The notes under the pieces are model-generated. The model saw only the letters and a program-made list of their open reading frames with translations, was not told the origin of the DNA and did not search any database. A DNA stretch of 64,000 nt. It comes from Acidobacteriaceae bacterium (GTDB lineage: Bacteria > Acidobacteriota > Terriglobia > Terriglobales > Acidobacteriaceae). The DNA is taken from the NCBI GenBank assembly GCA_003131585.1, contig PKVW01000051.1, forward strand, positions 72,506 through 136,505, in the 5' to 3' direction. Positions 18,108-27,048 of this stretch are shown piece by piece; position 1 is the first letter of the stretch, and each line of letters opens with the position of its first letter. Made by a program: the position numbers and the translations under genes.

Positions 18108-19010
18108 TTATTTTGAAACGAGGGAGCGATAAGCCAGAATGAGTGCGGGGCCAACCGTGACGAAGAGAAACGGCACCAGAATGAAGATCACGAGCGGAGG
18201 TACCATCTTGATGGTGGTCTTGGCGGCCTGCTCTTCCGCCCGCTGACGGCGGGCGGTGCGCAACGAGTCCGAGTGAATCCGTAAAGCTTGAGACACGCTG
18301 GTGCCGAAGCGATCCGTCTGGATCAGAGTGCCTACGAGAGAGCGAATGTCATCCACACCGGTGCGGTCGACGAGATTGCGCAGGGCCTCGGCACGGGGCT
18401 TGCCGGCGCGCATCTCAAGGTTAACAAGATGGAATTCGTCGCTGAGGTCGGGATGGGCGTGATGCAAGTCCTTGCCTACACGCATTAACGCCTGGTCCAG
18501 GGCCAATCCGGCTTCCACGCAAATCACCGTGAGGTCGAGAGCGTCGGGCAGAGCGATGGTGATGCGCCGCTGGCGATCTTTGATCATGCGCTTCAGGAAG
18601 AAGCGGGGGATGAAGAAACCGAGCGCGGGCACGCAGACCAGCAGAGAGAAACTATATCCCCAGGGAGAAATCAGGACGCCGGCCAGTCCCACAAACGCCA
18701 GTACAAGGCGGGCTCCCAAATAGTAGCTAGCATAGCGGGGTTCGCGAAGTCCGGCTTGGATAAGCCACTTGCGGGTGCGGGAGACGTCGGAAGGCGACAG
18801 CGGAATGGCCTTGCTGATCGGATCGAGGGCCTGCTCCAGGCGCGCTCTTACCTTCACCGCGGGCTTCTCTGGAGCCTGGGCGGGCTGTCCGCCGAGAGCG
18901 CGCAGGCGGGCTCCGAGCACGGAACTGGGCGTCACGGCGGCCGCGCCGAAGGCGAACACCACCAGCACGACGGTCACGAATACGACGATAGTCAGAATCA
19001 TCAACGGCAT
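18108..19010 (-). CDS. tadC: Tad pilus inner-membrane platform protein TadC
   Basis: 300 residues. An N-terminal transmembrane helix (about 5-27), a pair near 100-135 and a C-terminal one near 270-295 frame a type II secretion F domain (about 150-280), with the typical A-L-P-D-A-L-D-L-T-V-I-C-V-E-A-G-L motif. TadB and TadC form the membrane platform on which the CpaF ATPase acts to assemble Flp pili. The gene begins 2 bases after tadB ends. Confidence 0.9.
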   Translation of the reverse strand: MPLMILTIVVFVTVVLVVFAFGAAAVTPSSVLGARLRALGGQPAQAPEKPAVKVRARLEQALDPISKAIPLSPSDVSRTRKWLIQAGLREPRYASYYLGARLVLAFVGLAGVLISPWGYSFSLLVCVPALGFFIPRFFLKRMIKDRQRRITIALPDALDLTVICVEAGLALDQALMRVGKDLHHAHPDLSDEFHLVNLEMRAGKPRAEALRNLVDRTGVDDIRSLVGTLIQTDRFGTSVSQALRIHSDSLRTARRQRAEEQAAKTTIKMVPPLVIFILVPFLFVTVGPALILAYRSLVSK

Positions 19011-19012
19011 CT

Positions 19013-19981
19013 CTATACCTGGATCTTAATAATTTTCCGGATCACGAAATAGCCAATGGTTTGCAAGACAATACTGACCACCAGCAGGGCGTGGCCGATG
19101 GGATCGTAAAAAAGAGGCCGGACGAAATCCGGGCTGAACACCAGGAGAATGGCCACCACGGCCGGCGGCATGGCCATGAGCAAGGCCATGGTAAGGCGGC
19201 CTTGCGCGGTGTGGACCCGCACCTGGCGCTGAATCTTGAAACGCTCGCGGATCACGTAGGACAAGTTATCCAGGATTTCGGCGAGATTGCCGCCGGTTTC
19301 GCGCTGCAGCATGACGGCGGTGACGAAGAACTTCACGTCCACCAGGGGCACGCGCTCGGTGAGATTCATGAGGGCGTCGCGCACCGGCATGCCGAACTTC
19401 TGCTCCTCATAGAGTTTGCGGAACTCGCTGGCCAGAGGCTCGGAGATTTCGTTGGATATCATTTCCAGTGCGGTGGTGAAGGCGTGGCCGGCGCGGACGG
19501 CGCGGGCCAGAGTGTCGATGGCCTCGGGAAAAAGCTCCTCGATCTTTTCGAAACGCTTCTGGCGGCGGTAGGACACAAACGCATAGGGAAGGAATGAGCC
19601 GATGACCAAGGCGGCCCAGGCGATGGCGGGATTTCGGCTGCCGATGAAAGCCGCGACTCCGGCCAGAGCGCCGCAGAGCAGGCACAATACGAGAAAGTTG
19701 CCCGCGCGGAATTTCATGCCCGCCTGCAACAAAGCTTCCTGTATGGCCGACACGCGCGCGGAGCGGCGCAGTAGAGTGTCGAGAGCGGGAATCTTGCTCA
19801 GTTGTTCGTCGCGCAGCAGGGCGAGTTCTTCGTCAGGCTCGCGTTCCGGCGCTTTCTGCACGGTAGCCAGACGGTCTTTGATCAGGCGAGCTTGGGCGCT
19901 ACGCTCGTCGAACAGGGATGCGACGGCGAAGGTTGCGAGGGCAACCACGACGAATACGAGAACGGCAATCAGAGCTGTCAT
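19013..19981 (-). CDS. tadB: Tad pilus inner-membrane platform protein TadB
   Basis: 322 residues. It has an N-terminal helix (4-22), two helices near 95-130, the type II secretion F domain (about 155-285, with F-P-E-A-I-D-T-L-A-R-A-V-R-A-G-H) and C-terminal helices near 270-315. The architecture and pairing with tadC are standard. A 171-base gap occupied by repeat R3 separates it from cpaF upstream, the widest gap in this operon after the flp leader. Confidence 0.92.
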   Translation of the reverse strand: MTALIAVLVFVVVALATFAVASLFDERSAQARLIKDRLATVQKAPEREPDEELALLRDEQLSKIPALDTLLRRSARVSAIQEALLQAGMKFRAGNFLVLCLLCGALAGVAAFIGSRNPAIAWAALVIGSFLPYAFVSYRRQKRFEKIEELFPEAIDTLARAVRAGHAFTTALEMISNEISEPLASEFRKLYEEQKFGMPVRDALMNLTERVPLVDVKFFVTAVMLQRETGGNLAEILDNLSYVIRERFKIQRQVRVHTAQGRLTMALLMAMPPAVVAILLVFSPDFVRPLFYDPIGHALLVVSIVLQTIGYFVIRKIIKIQV

Positions 19982-20008
19982 GTGTGTGTCCGCGAATCGC
20001 CCACCCTC

Positions 20009-20115
20009 AGGGAGTCTGTGTCATAACTTTTCTTTCGCCCCTCCGGGGCTTGCTCTCGTCCCACCTTGCTACCCACGGCTTACGCCGTGGGCTGCATTCT
20101 TGCGCCGCTCCGCGG
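20009..20115. repeat. Modular palindromic repeat (copy R3) inside the Tad operon
   Basis: Reverse-complement partner of 15003-15109, with the same 107-base length and three hairpins. It occupies the gap between cpaF and tadB. Because the flanking genes are in the same direction, a transcript from flp through tadC would carry these hairpins. Confidence 0.85.
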
Positions 20116-20152
20116 CTGAACCCCCACCTCGATCTCTAAATCTCTAAATCCC

Positions 20153-21448
20153 TCAAATTTCAGTCTTCGATTCGAACAGGGCCGGGCGTAATCGCGCGCC
20201 CGAAGTTGCCAGCCGGTCGGCAAATAAAGGGCGGAATCCGGTGGCGCGGAAGGTTCCGCGCACCTTCCCGTTTTCGTCGATGCCGCGCCGTTCAAACACG
20301 AAAATGTCCTGCATCGAAATGGATTCGCTGTCCATGCCGGTGACCTCGGAAATGGAGATGACCTTGCGCGTGCCGTCCGACATGCGCGCGACTTGTACCA
20401 CGGCGTGAATGGCGGAAGCAATCTGGTGGCGCACGGCGCGCTCGGGAATGTTGAGATTCGCCATCGAAACCATGTTCTCCACGCGGGCCAGCGCGTCCCG
20501 CACGGAATTGGCGTGGACGGTGGTCAGGGAACCTTCGTGGCCGGTATTCATGGCCTGCAACATATCGAAGGCTTCTTCGCCGCGGACCTCGCCGACCACG
20601 ATGCGGTCAGGCCGCATACGCAGGCTGTTGATGACCAACTGGCGCTGGCGGACGGCGCCTTTGCCTTCGATGTTGGGCGGGCGGGTCTCGAGGCGGACCA
20701 CGTGCTCCTGCTTAAGCTGCAGTTCGGCGGCGTCTTCGATGGTGACGATGCGCTCCACGTTGGGGATGTAGCCGGAAAGCACGTTGAGCAATGTGGTCTT
20801 GCCGGCGCCGGTGCCGCCCGAGATTAGAAGGTTCAACCGTCCTTTCACCATGATCGACAGAAGTTCGAGCATGGCCTCGGTCAGACTGTGGTTCTCGATC
20901 ATGTTGCGGGCCGTGACCGGAACGCTCCCGAAACGGCGGATGGAAAGGCAAGCGCCGTCCAACGCCAGGGGAGGGATAATCGCGTTCACGCGGGAGCCAT
21001 CGGCCAGGCGAGCGTCGACCATGGGAGAAGATTCATCGACGCGGCGGCCCACGCGGGATACGATGCGCTCGATGATCTGCATGAGGTGCTGGTTGTCTTT
21101 GAACGACAAGCCGGTCAATTCCAGTTTTCCGCCACGCTCGATGTAGACCTTATCGAAACGATTGACCAGGATGTCGGAGATGGTGTGGTCCTTGAGCAGG
21201 GGCTCGAGGGGACCTAGGCCGAAAATTTCGTCGAGGATTTCGCGCGACAGCCGCTCGCGCTCGGCGAAGCTGAGGGGAATGGCCTCGCTGTTGACCGAGT
21301 TGCGGATGAGGACCAGCACTTCTTCGCGGGCCGAGTCGCCGGTGGAGCGGCCCAGTTTTTCCAGATCAAGACGGTCGAGGATCTTGCGGTGCAGGTCTGC
21401 CTTTACCTGCTGATACTCGCTGCGCTCGAAGGTCTGCAGATTGGCCAT
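20153..21448 (-). CDS. cpaF: Tad pilus assembly ATPase CpaF/TadA
   Basis: 431 residues. It is a PilT/VirB11-type secretion ATPase with Walker [10 protein letters not shown], the Walker B/His-box region [18 protein letters not shown] and the [14 protein letters not shown] motif. The N-terminal about 120 residues form the linker domain typical of CpaF. It powers Flp pilus extrusion through TadB/TadC. It starts 6 bases after cpaE ends. Confidence 0.95.
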   Translation of the reverse strand: MANLQTFERSEYQQVKADLHRKILDRLDLEKLGRSTGDSAREEVLVLIRNSVNSEAIPLSFAERERLSREILDEIFGLGPLEPLLKDHTISDILVNRFDKVYIERGGKLELTGLSFKDNQHLMQIIERIVSRVGRRVDESSPMVDARLADGSRVNAIIPPLALDGACLSIRRFGSVPVTARNMIENHSLTEAMLELLSIMVKGRLNLLISGGTGAGKTTLLNVLSGYIPNVERIVTIEDAAELQLKQEHVVRLETRPPNIEGKGAVRQRQLVINSLRMRPDRIVVGEVRGEEAFDMLQAMNTGHEGSLTTVHANSVRDALARVENMVSMANLNIPERAVRHQIASAIHAVVQVARMSDGTRKVISISEVTGMDSESISMQDIFVFERRGIDENGKVRGTFRATGFRPLFADRLATSGARLRPALFESKTEI

Positions 21449-21454
21449 AAAGTC

Positions 21455-22627
21455 TTAAACCGTCTTAAACAGCGACCAGGCAGCGCGTTTCACTTCGACG
21501 TCATTGCGGGTCAATTCCTGCGCCAGGCCGGAAAAACAACGGGCAATCTCGGTGTGACTTTGTTCCGTAACCGGAGTACCCCGATCGATGGCCGAAGAGA
21601 TCGCGAAGTACTGATTGGGGACGCGCCACAACAATTTGGCCCCGGCGGCGTTTTCGGCATCCGCTTCGCTGAAGCCAGGTACTTTGCGGAAACGGTTGAG
21701 AACCAGGCGCACGCGTTCGCGGTTGCCCATCTCTCCCAGGTACTGTTGCACGCGAGCCGCACTCCACAGGGAGGCCACATCGGTGCAGGCGACCAGCAGC
21801 ACGCACTCCGACAAATTGGCGACCAGGCGGGTGGCGGCGTCCAGGCGTGAGGAGTTGTCCACGACCACGTAGCGGTAGTGCGTTACCAGCATATCGAACA
21901 GCCGGACAAACTCCGCCGTCGACGGTTCGACGGGGACGGGGGTATTGGTTCCCGCCAGCAACTGCAGACCGCCGCCATGCCGGGTCATGAAGCTCTCCAG
22001 CAGGGAACTGTCCATACGGTGGAGATTGCGAGTGGCGTCAGCCACGGTGAACAAAGGTTTGAGATTCAGATGCAGGGAGGTGTGTCCGAGGGGGGCAAGG
22101 TCCACGAGAGCCGTGTGGCCGTGCGCGGCCTGGAGCGCGAGGGCGAGGTTGACAGCCACGGTCGTCGCCCCGCTGCCGCCCTTGGCATTGACGACGGAGA
22201 ACACTTTGCCGCGCGGACCTTCCTTCTGAACCCGGCGCTGGGCAGTCGTCAGGCGAACGAAAGCCTCCAGAAGGTCGGTGGTGGTGGTGGGACGCTCGAT
22301 GAACTCGCGAGCGCCGACGCGCATGGTATTCACGATGACCTGGGGCTGGTGGAGACTTCCAATCGCGAACACGGCCGAGTCCGGCAGTTCCTGGTGCAGA
22401 AGTTCAATGGCGCGCATGGCCAGGGAGGGATTATCGGCCGGAATATCGACGAGCAGGACGTCGGGGTTGGCAGCTTGCACCCGCCGCGTGACAGGATCGG
22501 ATGCCGCCAGGGGAAAGCTGGCGCAGGTATGAACCGTGCGGGCCACGCTGGTGCCGTCCACCAACACCTGGAGAACGGTACGCTGCTCATTGTCAACGGC
22601 CACGATAACGACTGAAAGCTCGGGCAT
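21455..22627 (-). CDS. cpaE: Tad locus ParA/MinD-like localisation ATPase CpaE/TadZ
   Basis: 390 residues. The N-terminal about 120 residues resemble an atypical receiver domain (V-L-L-V-D-I-P near 55-61), followed by a MinD-like ATPase beginning VFSVVNAKGGSGATT. The P-loop keeps the signature lysine but has Ala where the second Walker lysine normally is, as in many TadZ/CpaE proteins that bind ATP but hydrolyse it weakly. Family members place the Tad machine at a cell pole. It lies between cpaC and cpaF. Confidence 0.9.
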   Translation of the reverse strand: MPELSVVIVAVDNEQRTVLQVLVDGTSVARTVHTCASFPLAASDPVTRRVQAANPDVLLVDIPADNPSLAMRAIELLHQELPDSAVFAIGSLHQPQVIVNTMRVGAREFIERPTTTTDLLEAFVRLTTAQRRVQKEGPRGKVFSVVNAKGGSGATTVAVNLALALQAAHGHTALVDLAPLGHTSLHLNLKPLFTVADATRNLHRMDSSLLESFMTRHGGGLQLLAGTNTPVPVEPSTAEFVRLFDMLVTHYRYVVVDNSSRLDAATRLVANLSECVLLVACTDVASLWSAARVQQYLGEMGNRERVRLVLNRFRKVPGFSEADAENAAGAKLLWRVPNQYFAISSAIDRGTPVTEQSHTEIARCFSGLAQELTRNDVEVKRAAWSLFKTV

Positions 22628-22719
22628 AGCCTGCGCCTACTCTCACTCTCCCAATTTCAACTCCGCCTGCTTCATCTCCGCGCCGCGCTTTGCTCCAACC
22701 GGATCACCGCGTCAATGGG

Positions 22720-24177
22720 TTACTTCCCCGAAGGCTTGCTGCCATCGAACTTCCCGTTGTTCAAGAAGGGTTGTGGATTCGCGGGCCCGGGCGGCGTTTC
22801 GGCGTTGGGTGAGATCCGGTGCACGGTGCACAGGACCATCAGTTCCGAGTTACTCTTCTGCAAGCTCTTGCTCTTGAAGAAATTACCCAGGATCGGAATG
22901 TCGCCCAGGCCGGGAACCTTGTTCCAAATATCGGTGACGCGATTGTCGATCAAGCCCGCGATGACGAAACTTTGTCCATCCCGCAATTCGAACTCGGTCT
23001 CAGCTTTGCGCGTGCTCAAGGCCGGGATGGTGAAGCCGGAAATCGTAAGCGCGTCGGCGAAATCCAGGGTACTGACCTCAGGCGCCACGGTAAGGTGAAT
23101 ATTGCCGTTGGGCATGATCACGGGGGTGAACTCGAGCTTCACGCCAAACTCTTTGAAGGAGATGGTAACGGCGGTGAATCCCTGTCCCGGTTGCACAATG
23201 GGGAAGGGGAACTGGCCGCCGGCGAGGAAACTGGCTTTCTTGCCATTGACGGCGATGAGATTGGGTTCGGCCAGAATCTGGAGAAGGTTCCTGGTCTGGA
23301 GCGCCTCAATCACGGCGCCCAAGTGGATATTGGGCTGGAACAGAAACAGATTGAGAACATTGCTGATCGTTTGGCTGGCCTGAAACGGCGGACTTTGTCC
23401 TTGCGTTTGGCTGATGGACTGAGAGGCGAAGCCGCCGTATTGGCCAGTGGTTGCGGTTCCGGCCAAATTGCCGGCGCCGGTGGAAAAAACGTTGGCGCCC
23501 AGTTGGGTGAGGGCGGAACGGTCGACCTCGGCGAACTTCACTTCCAGCAGGACTTCCTGAGCGCCCACGGGACCGAAGGTGAGCACGTTGACAACGTTCT
23601 TGGAATAAGCGGCGGCAAGTTCTCCGGCGCGCTTGGCGACATCCTCGGTAGTAACGTGGCCCGACAGAACGATGGCGGCCCGCGAAGACGTGACGGTGAT
23701 CTGTTCCTCGGGAAAGACGCGATGTTCTTCTTCCGCGCAGGCGCTGACATCCACATCAACGCGGAGATCGAAGCTGCGCGAGCGTTCCAGTTCGTCCCAG
23801 ATGAGCAGGGAGACTTCGCCGGGGGCGCGCCCGTGGACGAGGATCTGGGTGGGAGTAATTACGGTGGCGTACGCGACAGTGGGGTCGGTCACCGAGATGC
23901 GCTTAAGCCGCTCCGTCGTGTTGATGAGCAGAGACTTGTCGACCATGACGCGCAGGGGAGCCGAACCTTGCGGCTGCGCCGACTGCGGAGGCAGAGTGGT
24001 CTGGGCAGCGGCCGGCGGGGTTTGGTCCTGGGGCAGGCCGCTGGGCGGAATCGCGGGCTGTTGTAGCCGTGCCTCGGCGGAGGCGATCCCTGGCAGGCCG
24101 AACACCGGGACTAGCAATGTCAGTGCGACCGCTGCGAAAACTTTCGTGCGAACCTTCATCGTGTGATTCCTCTCCAC
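22720..24177 (-). CDS. cpaC: Tad secretin CpaC/RcpA
   Basis: 485 residues. A signal peptide (about 1-31) is followed by a Pro/Gln-rich linker, the pilus-secretin N-domain and a BON-like part (85-200), and the secretin domain (about 270-450). That domain holds F-L-A-G-G-Q-F-P-F-P-I and the C-terminal V-P-G-L-G-D-I-P-I-L-G-N-F-F-K-S motif. It forms the outer-membrane channel for the Flp pilus. The C-terminal tail of about 40 residues after the secretin motif is polar. Located 56 bases after cpaB. Confidence 0.93.
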   Translation of the reverse strand: MERNHTMKVRTKVFAAVALTLLVPVFGLPGIASAEARLQQPAIPPSGLPQDQTPPAAAQTTLPPQSAQPQGSAPLRVMVDKSLLINTTERLKRISVTDPTVAYATVITPTQILVHGRAPGEVSLLIWDELERSRSFDLRVDVDVSACAEEEHRVFPEEQITVTSSRAAIVLSGHVTTEDVAKRAGELAAAYSKNVVNVLTFGPVGAQEVLLEVKFAEVDRSALTQLGANVFSTGAGNLAGTATTGQYGGFASQSISQTQGQSPPFQASQTISNVLNLFLFQPNIHLGAVIEALQTRNLLQILAEPNLIAVNGKKASFLAGGQFPFPIVQPGQGFTAVTISFKEFGVKLEFTPVIMPNGNIHLTVAPEVSTLDFADALTISGFTIPALSTRKAETEFELRDGQSFVIAGLIDNRVTDIWNKVPGLGDIPILGNFFKSKSLQKSNSELMVLCTVHRISPNAETPPGPANPQPFLNNGKFDGSKPSGK

Positions 24178-24233
24178 ATGAGGAAACCTGCTGTGCAGCG
24201 TATAAGAACACGCCGGGCGAAACTGCTCTCCGA

Positions 24234-25100
24234 CTACTTGGCGTCTTCACCACTCTGTTCCGGAAACTTGACGATGTCTGGCTTCTTGTCACCTTGATAG
24301 ACCTCGACACTGAGGACCGAAGGAAGGGCGGCCGGTTGAGCCTTTTGTTGTTTCACAGGATGAGATGGCGCCCGAGGCGGAGCTGCGGACGGGGTTCCGC
24401 CCTTGTAGAGTCCCTTAGCGTTGGCTGCGTCCACGGGGTCCTGATGCGTGTCGAGCGGGTTGCGCAGCGAGAGTTGAATCTTGCCCTCGGAACTGGCCAG
24501 GGTCAGACGTTCGGCGTCCTCGGGCGAAGCCAGAAGCGTGATTACCGGAGTGTTCTGCGCTTCGCCGGCGGCATTGCGTTCCAGGGTATGGCCGGAGGCA
24601 ATCACGGCCACATTCTGCAAGACCGTGGTGGTTTGAGGCTCGGAGCCGCCGTTGGGGGTTCCGGTAAGGAGTATGTCGACGCGGGTTCCCGGACCGACGA
24701 AACCGGCGACGGAGACCACCTCATTCACCCGCACCGAGACGGCGCGCATCCCCGGTGGAATTAGAGAAGGCAAACCGGATCCGGCATTTTCAGGAGCCAG
24801 CTTGCTGGGCAGAATGAATTCGCCTTTGGCGATGGGAATGATCACGCCGCGGCCCAGCACCTGAGACCTCTTGCCATAAACTCCGCCCGGCAGTCCAGAG
24901 GCGGGCAACTTGGCGGTGCGCACGTCATGCTCTTCGATTCTGGCTCCCACCTGAATGTCATCGGCGGCCACGATGACGTCTGCGCCGGGCTCGTTGTTCG
25001 ACGGGCCTCTCCCTTGCAGGTTTTTGTAGACCAAGAGGCTGACAAAGGCGCCCAGGGCCAAGGCCAAAACTCCGATCATCAACAAACGACTGCGGTTCAT
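24234..25100 (-). CDS. cpaB: Flp pilus assembly protein CpaB/RcpC
   Basis: 288 residues. One N-terminal transmembrane helix (about 5-25) is followed by an SAF/AFP-like domain (45-110, D-V-I-V-A-A-D-D-I-Q-V-G-A-R-I) and the RcpC domain with V-S-V-R-V-N-E-V-V-S-V-A-G-F-V-G-P-G-T-R-V-D-I-L-L near 137-161. It is thought to act in the periplasm with the CpaC secretin. The C-terminal 60 residues are low complexity. Confidence 0.93.
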   Translation of the reverse strand: MNRSRLLMIGVLALALGAFVSLLVYKNLQGRGPSNNEPGADVIVAADDIQVGARIEEHDVRTAKLPASGLPGGVYGKRSQVLGRGVIIPIAKGEFILPSKLAPENAGSGLPSLIPPGMRAVSVRVNEVVSVAGFVGPGTRVDILLTGTPNGGSEPQTTTVLQNVAVIASGHTLERNAAGEAQNTPVITLLASPEDAERLTLASSEGKIQLSLRNPLDTHQDPVDAANAKGLYKGGTPSAAPPRAPSHPVKQQKAQPAALPSVLSVEVYQGDKKPDIVKFPEQSGEDAK

Positions 25101-25185
25101 AGCGCTCCGTCAGACGAGCAAACTCTTAATCCTCGCCATCAAGCCGGCGAGAATCGCCTCGGTTGTGCCGTGTCGCGCAGATTCT

Positions 25186-25347
25186 TTACTGAATCGAACT
25201 GGCGACGTTGGAGAAAACACCATTCGCGTTAGAGCCGATGAGCCGAATGGTGCCTACGACGATCACAAGGATCACGGCCAGCATCACGGCATATTCCGCA
25301 ATATCCTGTCCTTCTTCCTCGCGCCACAATCTCCCAAGATGATCCAT
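25186..25347 (-). CDS. flp: Flp-type pilin
   Basis: 53 residues from the ATG at 25347, which has AGGAGG nine bases upstream; a longer frame from 25395 lacks this. The prepilin site is G-QDIAEY: cleavage after Gly puts Glu at +5 and Tyr at +6, the Flp hallmark, followed by a hydrophobic segment (A-V-M-L-A-V-I-L-V-I-V-V-G-T). It is the first gene of the Tad locus, 85 bases before cpaB. The prepilin peptidase (TadV/CpaA) is not in the window. Confidence 0.93.
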   Translation of the reverse strand: MDHLGRLWREEEGQDIAEYAVMLAVILVIVVGTIRLIGSNANGVFSNVASSIQ

Positions 25348-25786
25348 GGTTACCGGCCTCCTAAGAAAACCTCGAGCTTTGAAACAGTCTTCCAAAGCAG
25401 ATCAAAGGCCTATGGCCCCTGGCCTCTGGACGTGCGTCCCGTTTATTCGCGCTGCGCTGCGGAGAGATCTCACTCATCATAACCTGCAAAATGCTCCGAG
25501 AGGTGTAATTTCTTGCATACCGAGGGTAACCGGGGCCGAGAATCCCCCATTCCGGCCCGGTCTTGCGATGCCCGTGGGGCGCTTGCCGCGCGCTCGCTCC
25601 CGGTGGAATGATGAGACGCGGTTAGCCGGGATCCTGCAAACCGATCATGCGCGACCCAAGGCTGTCCCGCACGAGTGTATCAAGATAAAGGATTCTTGTG
25701 AGAACACTTCCCGCCGCCCAGCGTGGGTGATCTTCGCACAAGGTACAATCACGATCCACTGTTGCCGCTAAGGAGGAACAATATCT
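25348..25786. other. Divergent intergenic region between flp and GT87 gene
   Basis: 439 bases. It must contain the promoter of the Tad operon (leftward) and that of the GT87 gene (rightward). No convincing -35/-10 pair or sigma-54 site could be fixed by eye. AAGGAGG sits about ten bases before the GTG at 25787. No gene or RNA was recognised. Confidence 0.5.
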
Positions 25787-27016
25787 GTGCTGGCGGGCGG
25801 AGCCAAATCGCGGCGCTTTGCATGGATCCTGGTCGCCGGTACATTGTGGTTGAACCTGTTGTTTTTCATTCGTTTCCTGGAAGGCATCAAGCGGGGATAT
25901 CCGGATTTCACCGTTTTTTACACAGCGGCGACGATCTTGCGTGAGGGACGAGGACATCAGCTCTACAACAATCAAGTCCAATATGAAGTGCAGGAACCCT
26001 TTGCAGGCCATATCGCTTTTCGACGGGGACCTTTGCCCTACATTCACCCGCCTTTTGAAGCCCCGATTTTCGTGCCACTGACCCTGTTGTCTTATCCGCA
26101 GGCGTTTGTAGTGTGGGATCTGTTGAATGTGGTTGCGCTCTTCGGTGTGGCCTTGCTGTTGCGCCGGTCCGTCGGCGCCCTTCGCTTGATTCCGCCTTGG
26201 CAGTTTGCCTTTGGATCCATGGCTTTCTTCCCGGTGTTCGCCTGCTTATTGGAAGGCCAGGATTCTATTTTGATGTTGCTGCTGTGCACGTTGGCGTTCA
26301 ATGCGCTGGAAAAACAGGCGGACTTGCTCGGCGGTTGCTGGTTGGCCCTGGCTGCATTCAAGTTTCAGTTTATAGTTCCGATCGTTCTGCTCCTCGTCAT
26401 CTGGAAGCGAAGACGCGTAGCCCTTGGGTTCGGAGCGGTTGCCATACTCCTGGCGTTCGCTTCGGGCGGGCTCGTGGGCGCAAGGGCATTGCTTCACTAT
26501 CCCGGATATCTGTTGCAAATAGTGAGGGCGCCGAGCTTAGGGGCGGTCCCGTCGGAGCTCCTGCCGAACCTGCATGGATTGGCGCTGGGTTGGCGGCCCT
26601 TTTCGGGGGTGTTCGGGACAGCATTGGCCGTACTGAGTTCAGTCATGCTGTTTCTGTTCGCGGCCCGAACGGGGCGGGCGTCGGCGCAGCCCGGAAAATT
26701 AGAGCTACAATTTTCGCTGGCCGTTGTGGTAGCAGGCTTGATCGGCTGGCAGACGAATTCACATGACCTTAGTTTACTCGTTCTGCCCCTGGTCTTGATT
26801 ACGGATTATTCTCTGCGTGCCATGCCGCAAGCACCCGCCATGAAACGCGCGCTGCTGCTTCCTGTTTTGCCGCTCCTGATCAGCCCGTTGTGGATGGTGC
26901 TCTGGCTGGTGATTGGCAAAGTGAATCTGATGGCAATTCCGCTAATGTGGTGGACGTGGAAGATAGGCAAGGAGCTGTCGCTCGACCCGGGGAATCCGGC
27001 TTGCGCTGTGTCGTAA
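25787..27016 (+). CDS. GT87/DUF2029-type polytopic glycosyltransferase
   Basis: 409 residues from a GTG preceded by AAGGAGG. About ten hydrophobic helices run through the protein. After the first helix comes a short loop with D-F-T-V-F-Y-T-A-A, equivalent to the catalytic-aspartate loop of polyprenol-phosphate-dependent GT-C enzymes (GT87, alpha-mannosyltransferase type), then P-Y-I-H-P-P-F-E. It probably adds a sugar from a lipid donor to an extracytoplasmic acceptor. The second gene of this kind follows 32 bases later. Donor and acceptor are unknown. Confidence 0.78.
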   Translation: MLAGGAKSRRFAWILVAGTLWLNLLFFIRFLEGIKRGYPDFTVFYTAATILREGRGHQLYNNQVQYEVQEPFAGHIAFRRGPLPYIHPPFEAPIFVPLTLLSYPQAFVVWDLLNVVALFGVALLLRRSVGALRLIPPWQFAFGSMAFFPVFACLLEGQDSILMLLLCTLAFNALEKQADLLGGCWLALAAFKFQFIVPIVLLLVIWKRRRVALGFGAVAILLAFASGGLVGARALLHYPGYLLQIVRAPSLGAVPSELLPNLHGLALGWRPFSGVFGTALAVLSSVMLFLFAARTGRASAQPGKLELQFSLAVVVAGLIGWQTNSHDLSLLVLPLVLITDYSLRAMPQAPAMKRALLLPVLPLLISPLWMVLWLVIGKVNLMAIPLMWWTWKIGKELSLDPGNPACAVS

Positions 27017-27048
27017 AGCACCGGGACGAGCATCGGCAGGTAAACGAA

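Noticed and set aside
25348-25786. tRNA or riboswitch in the flp upstream region
   Set aside because: No cloverleaf or known aptamer could be drawn.
26890-27048. Longer start for the second GT87 gene
   Set aside because: The extension overlaps the first GT87 gene, is charged and precedes the normal first helix; ATG at 27049 is better.
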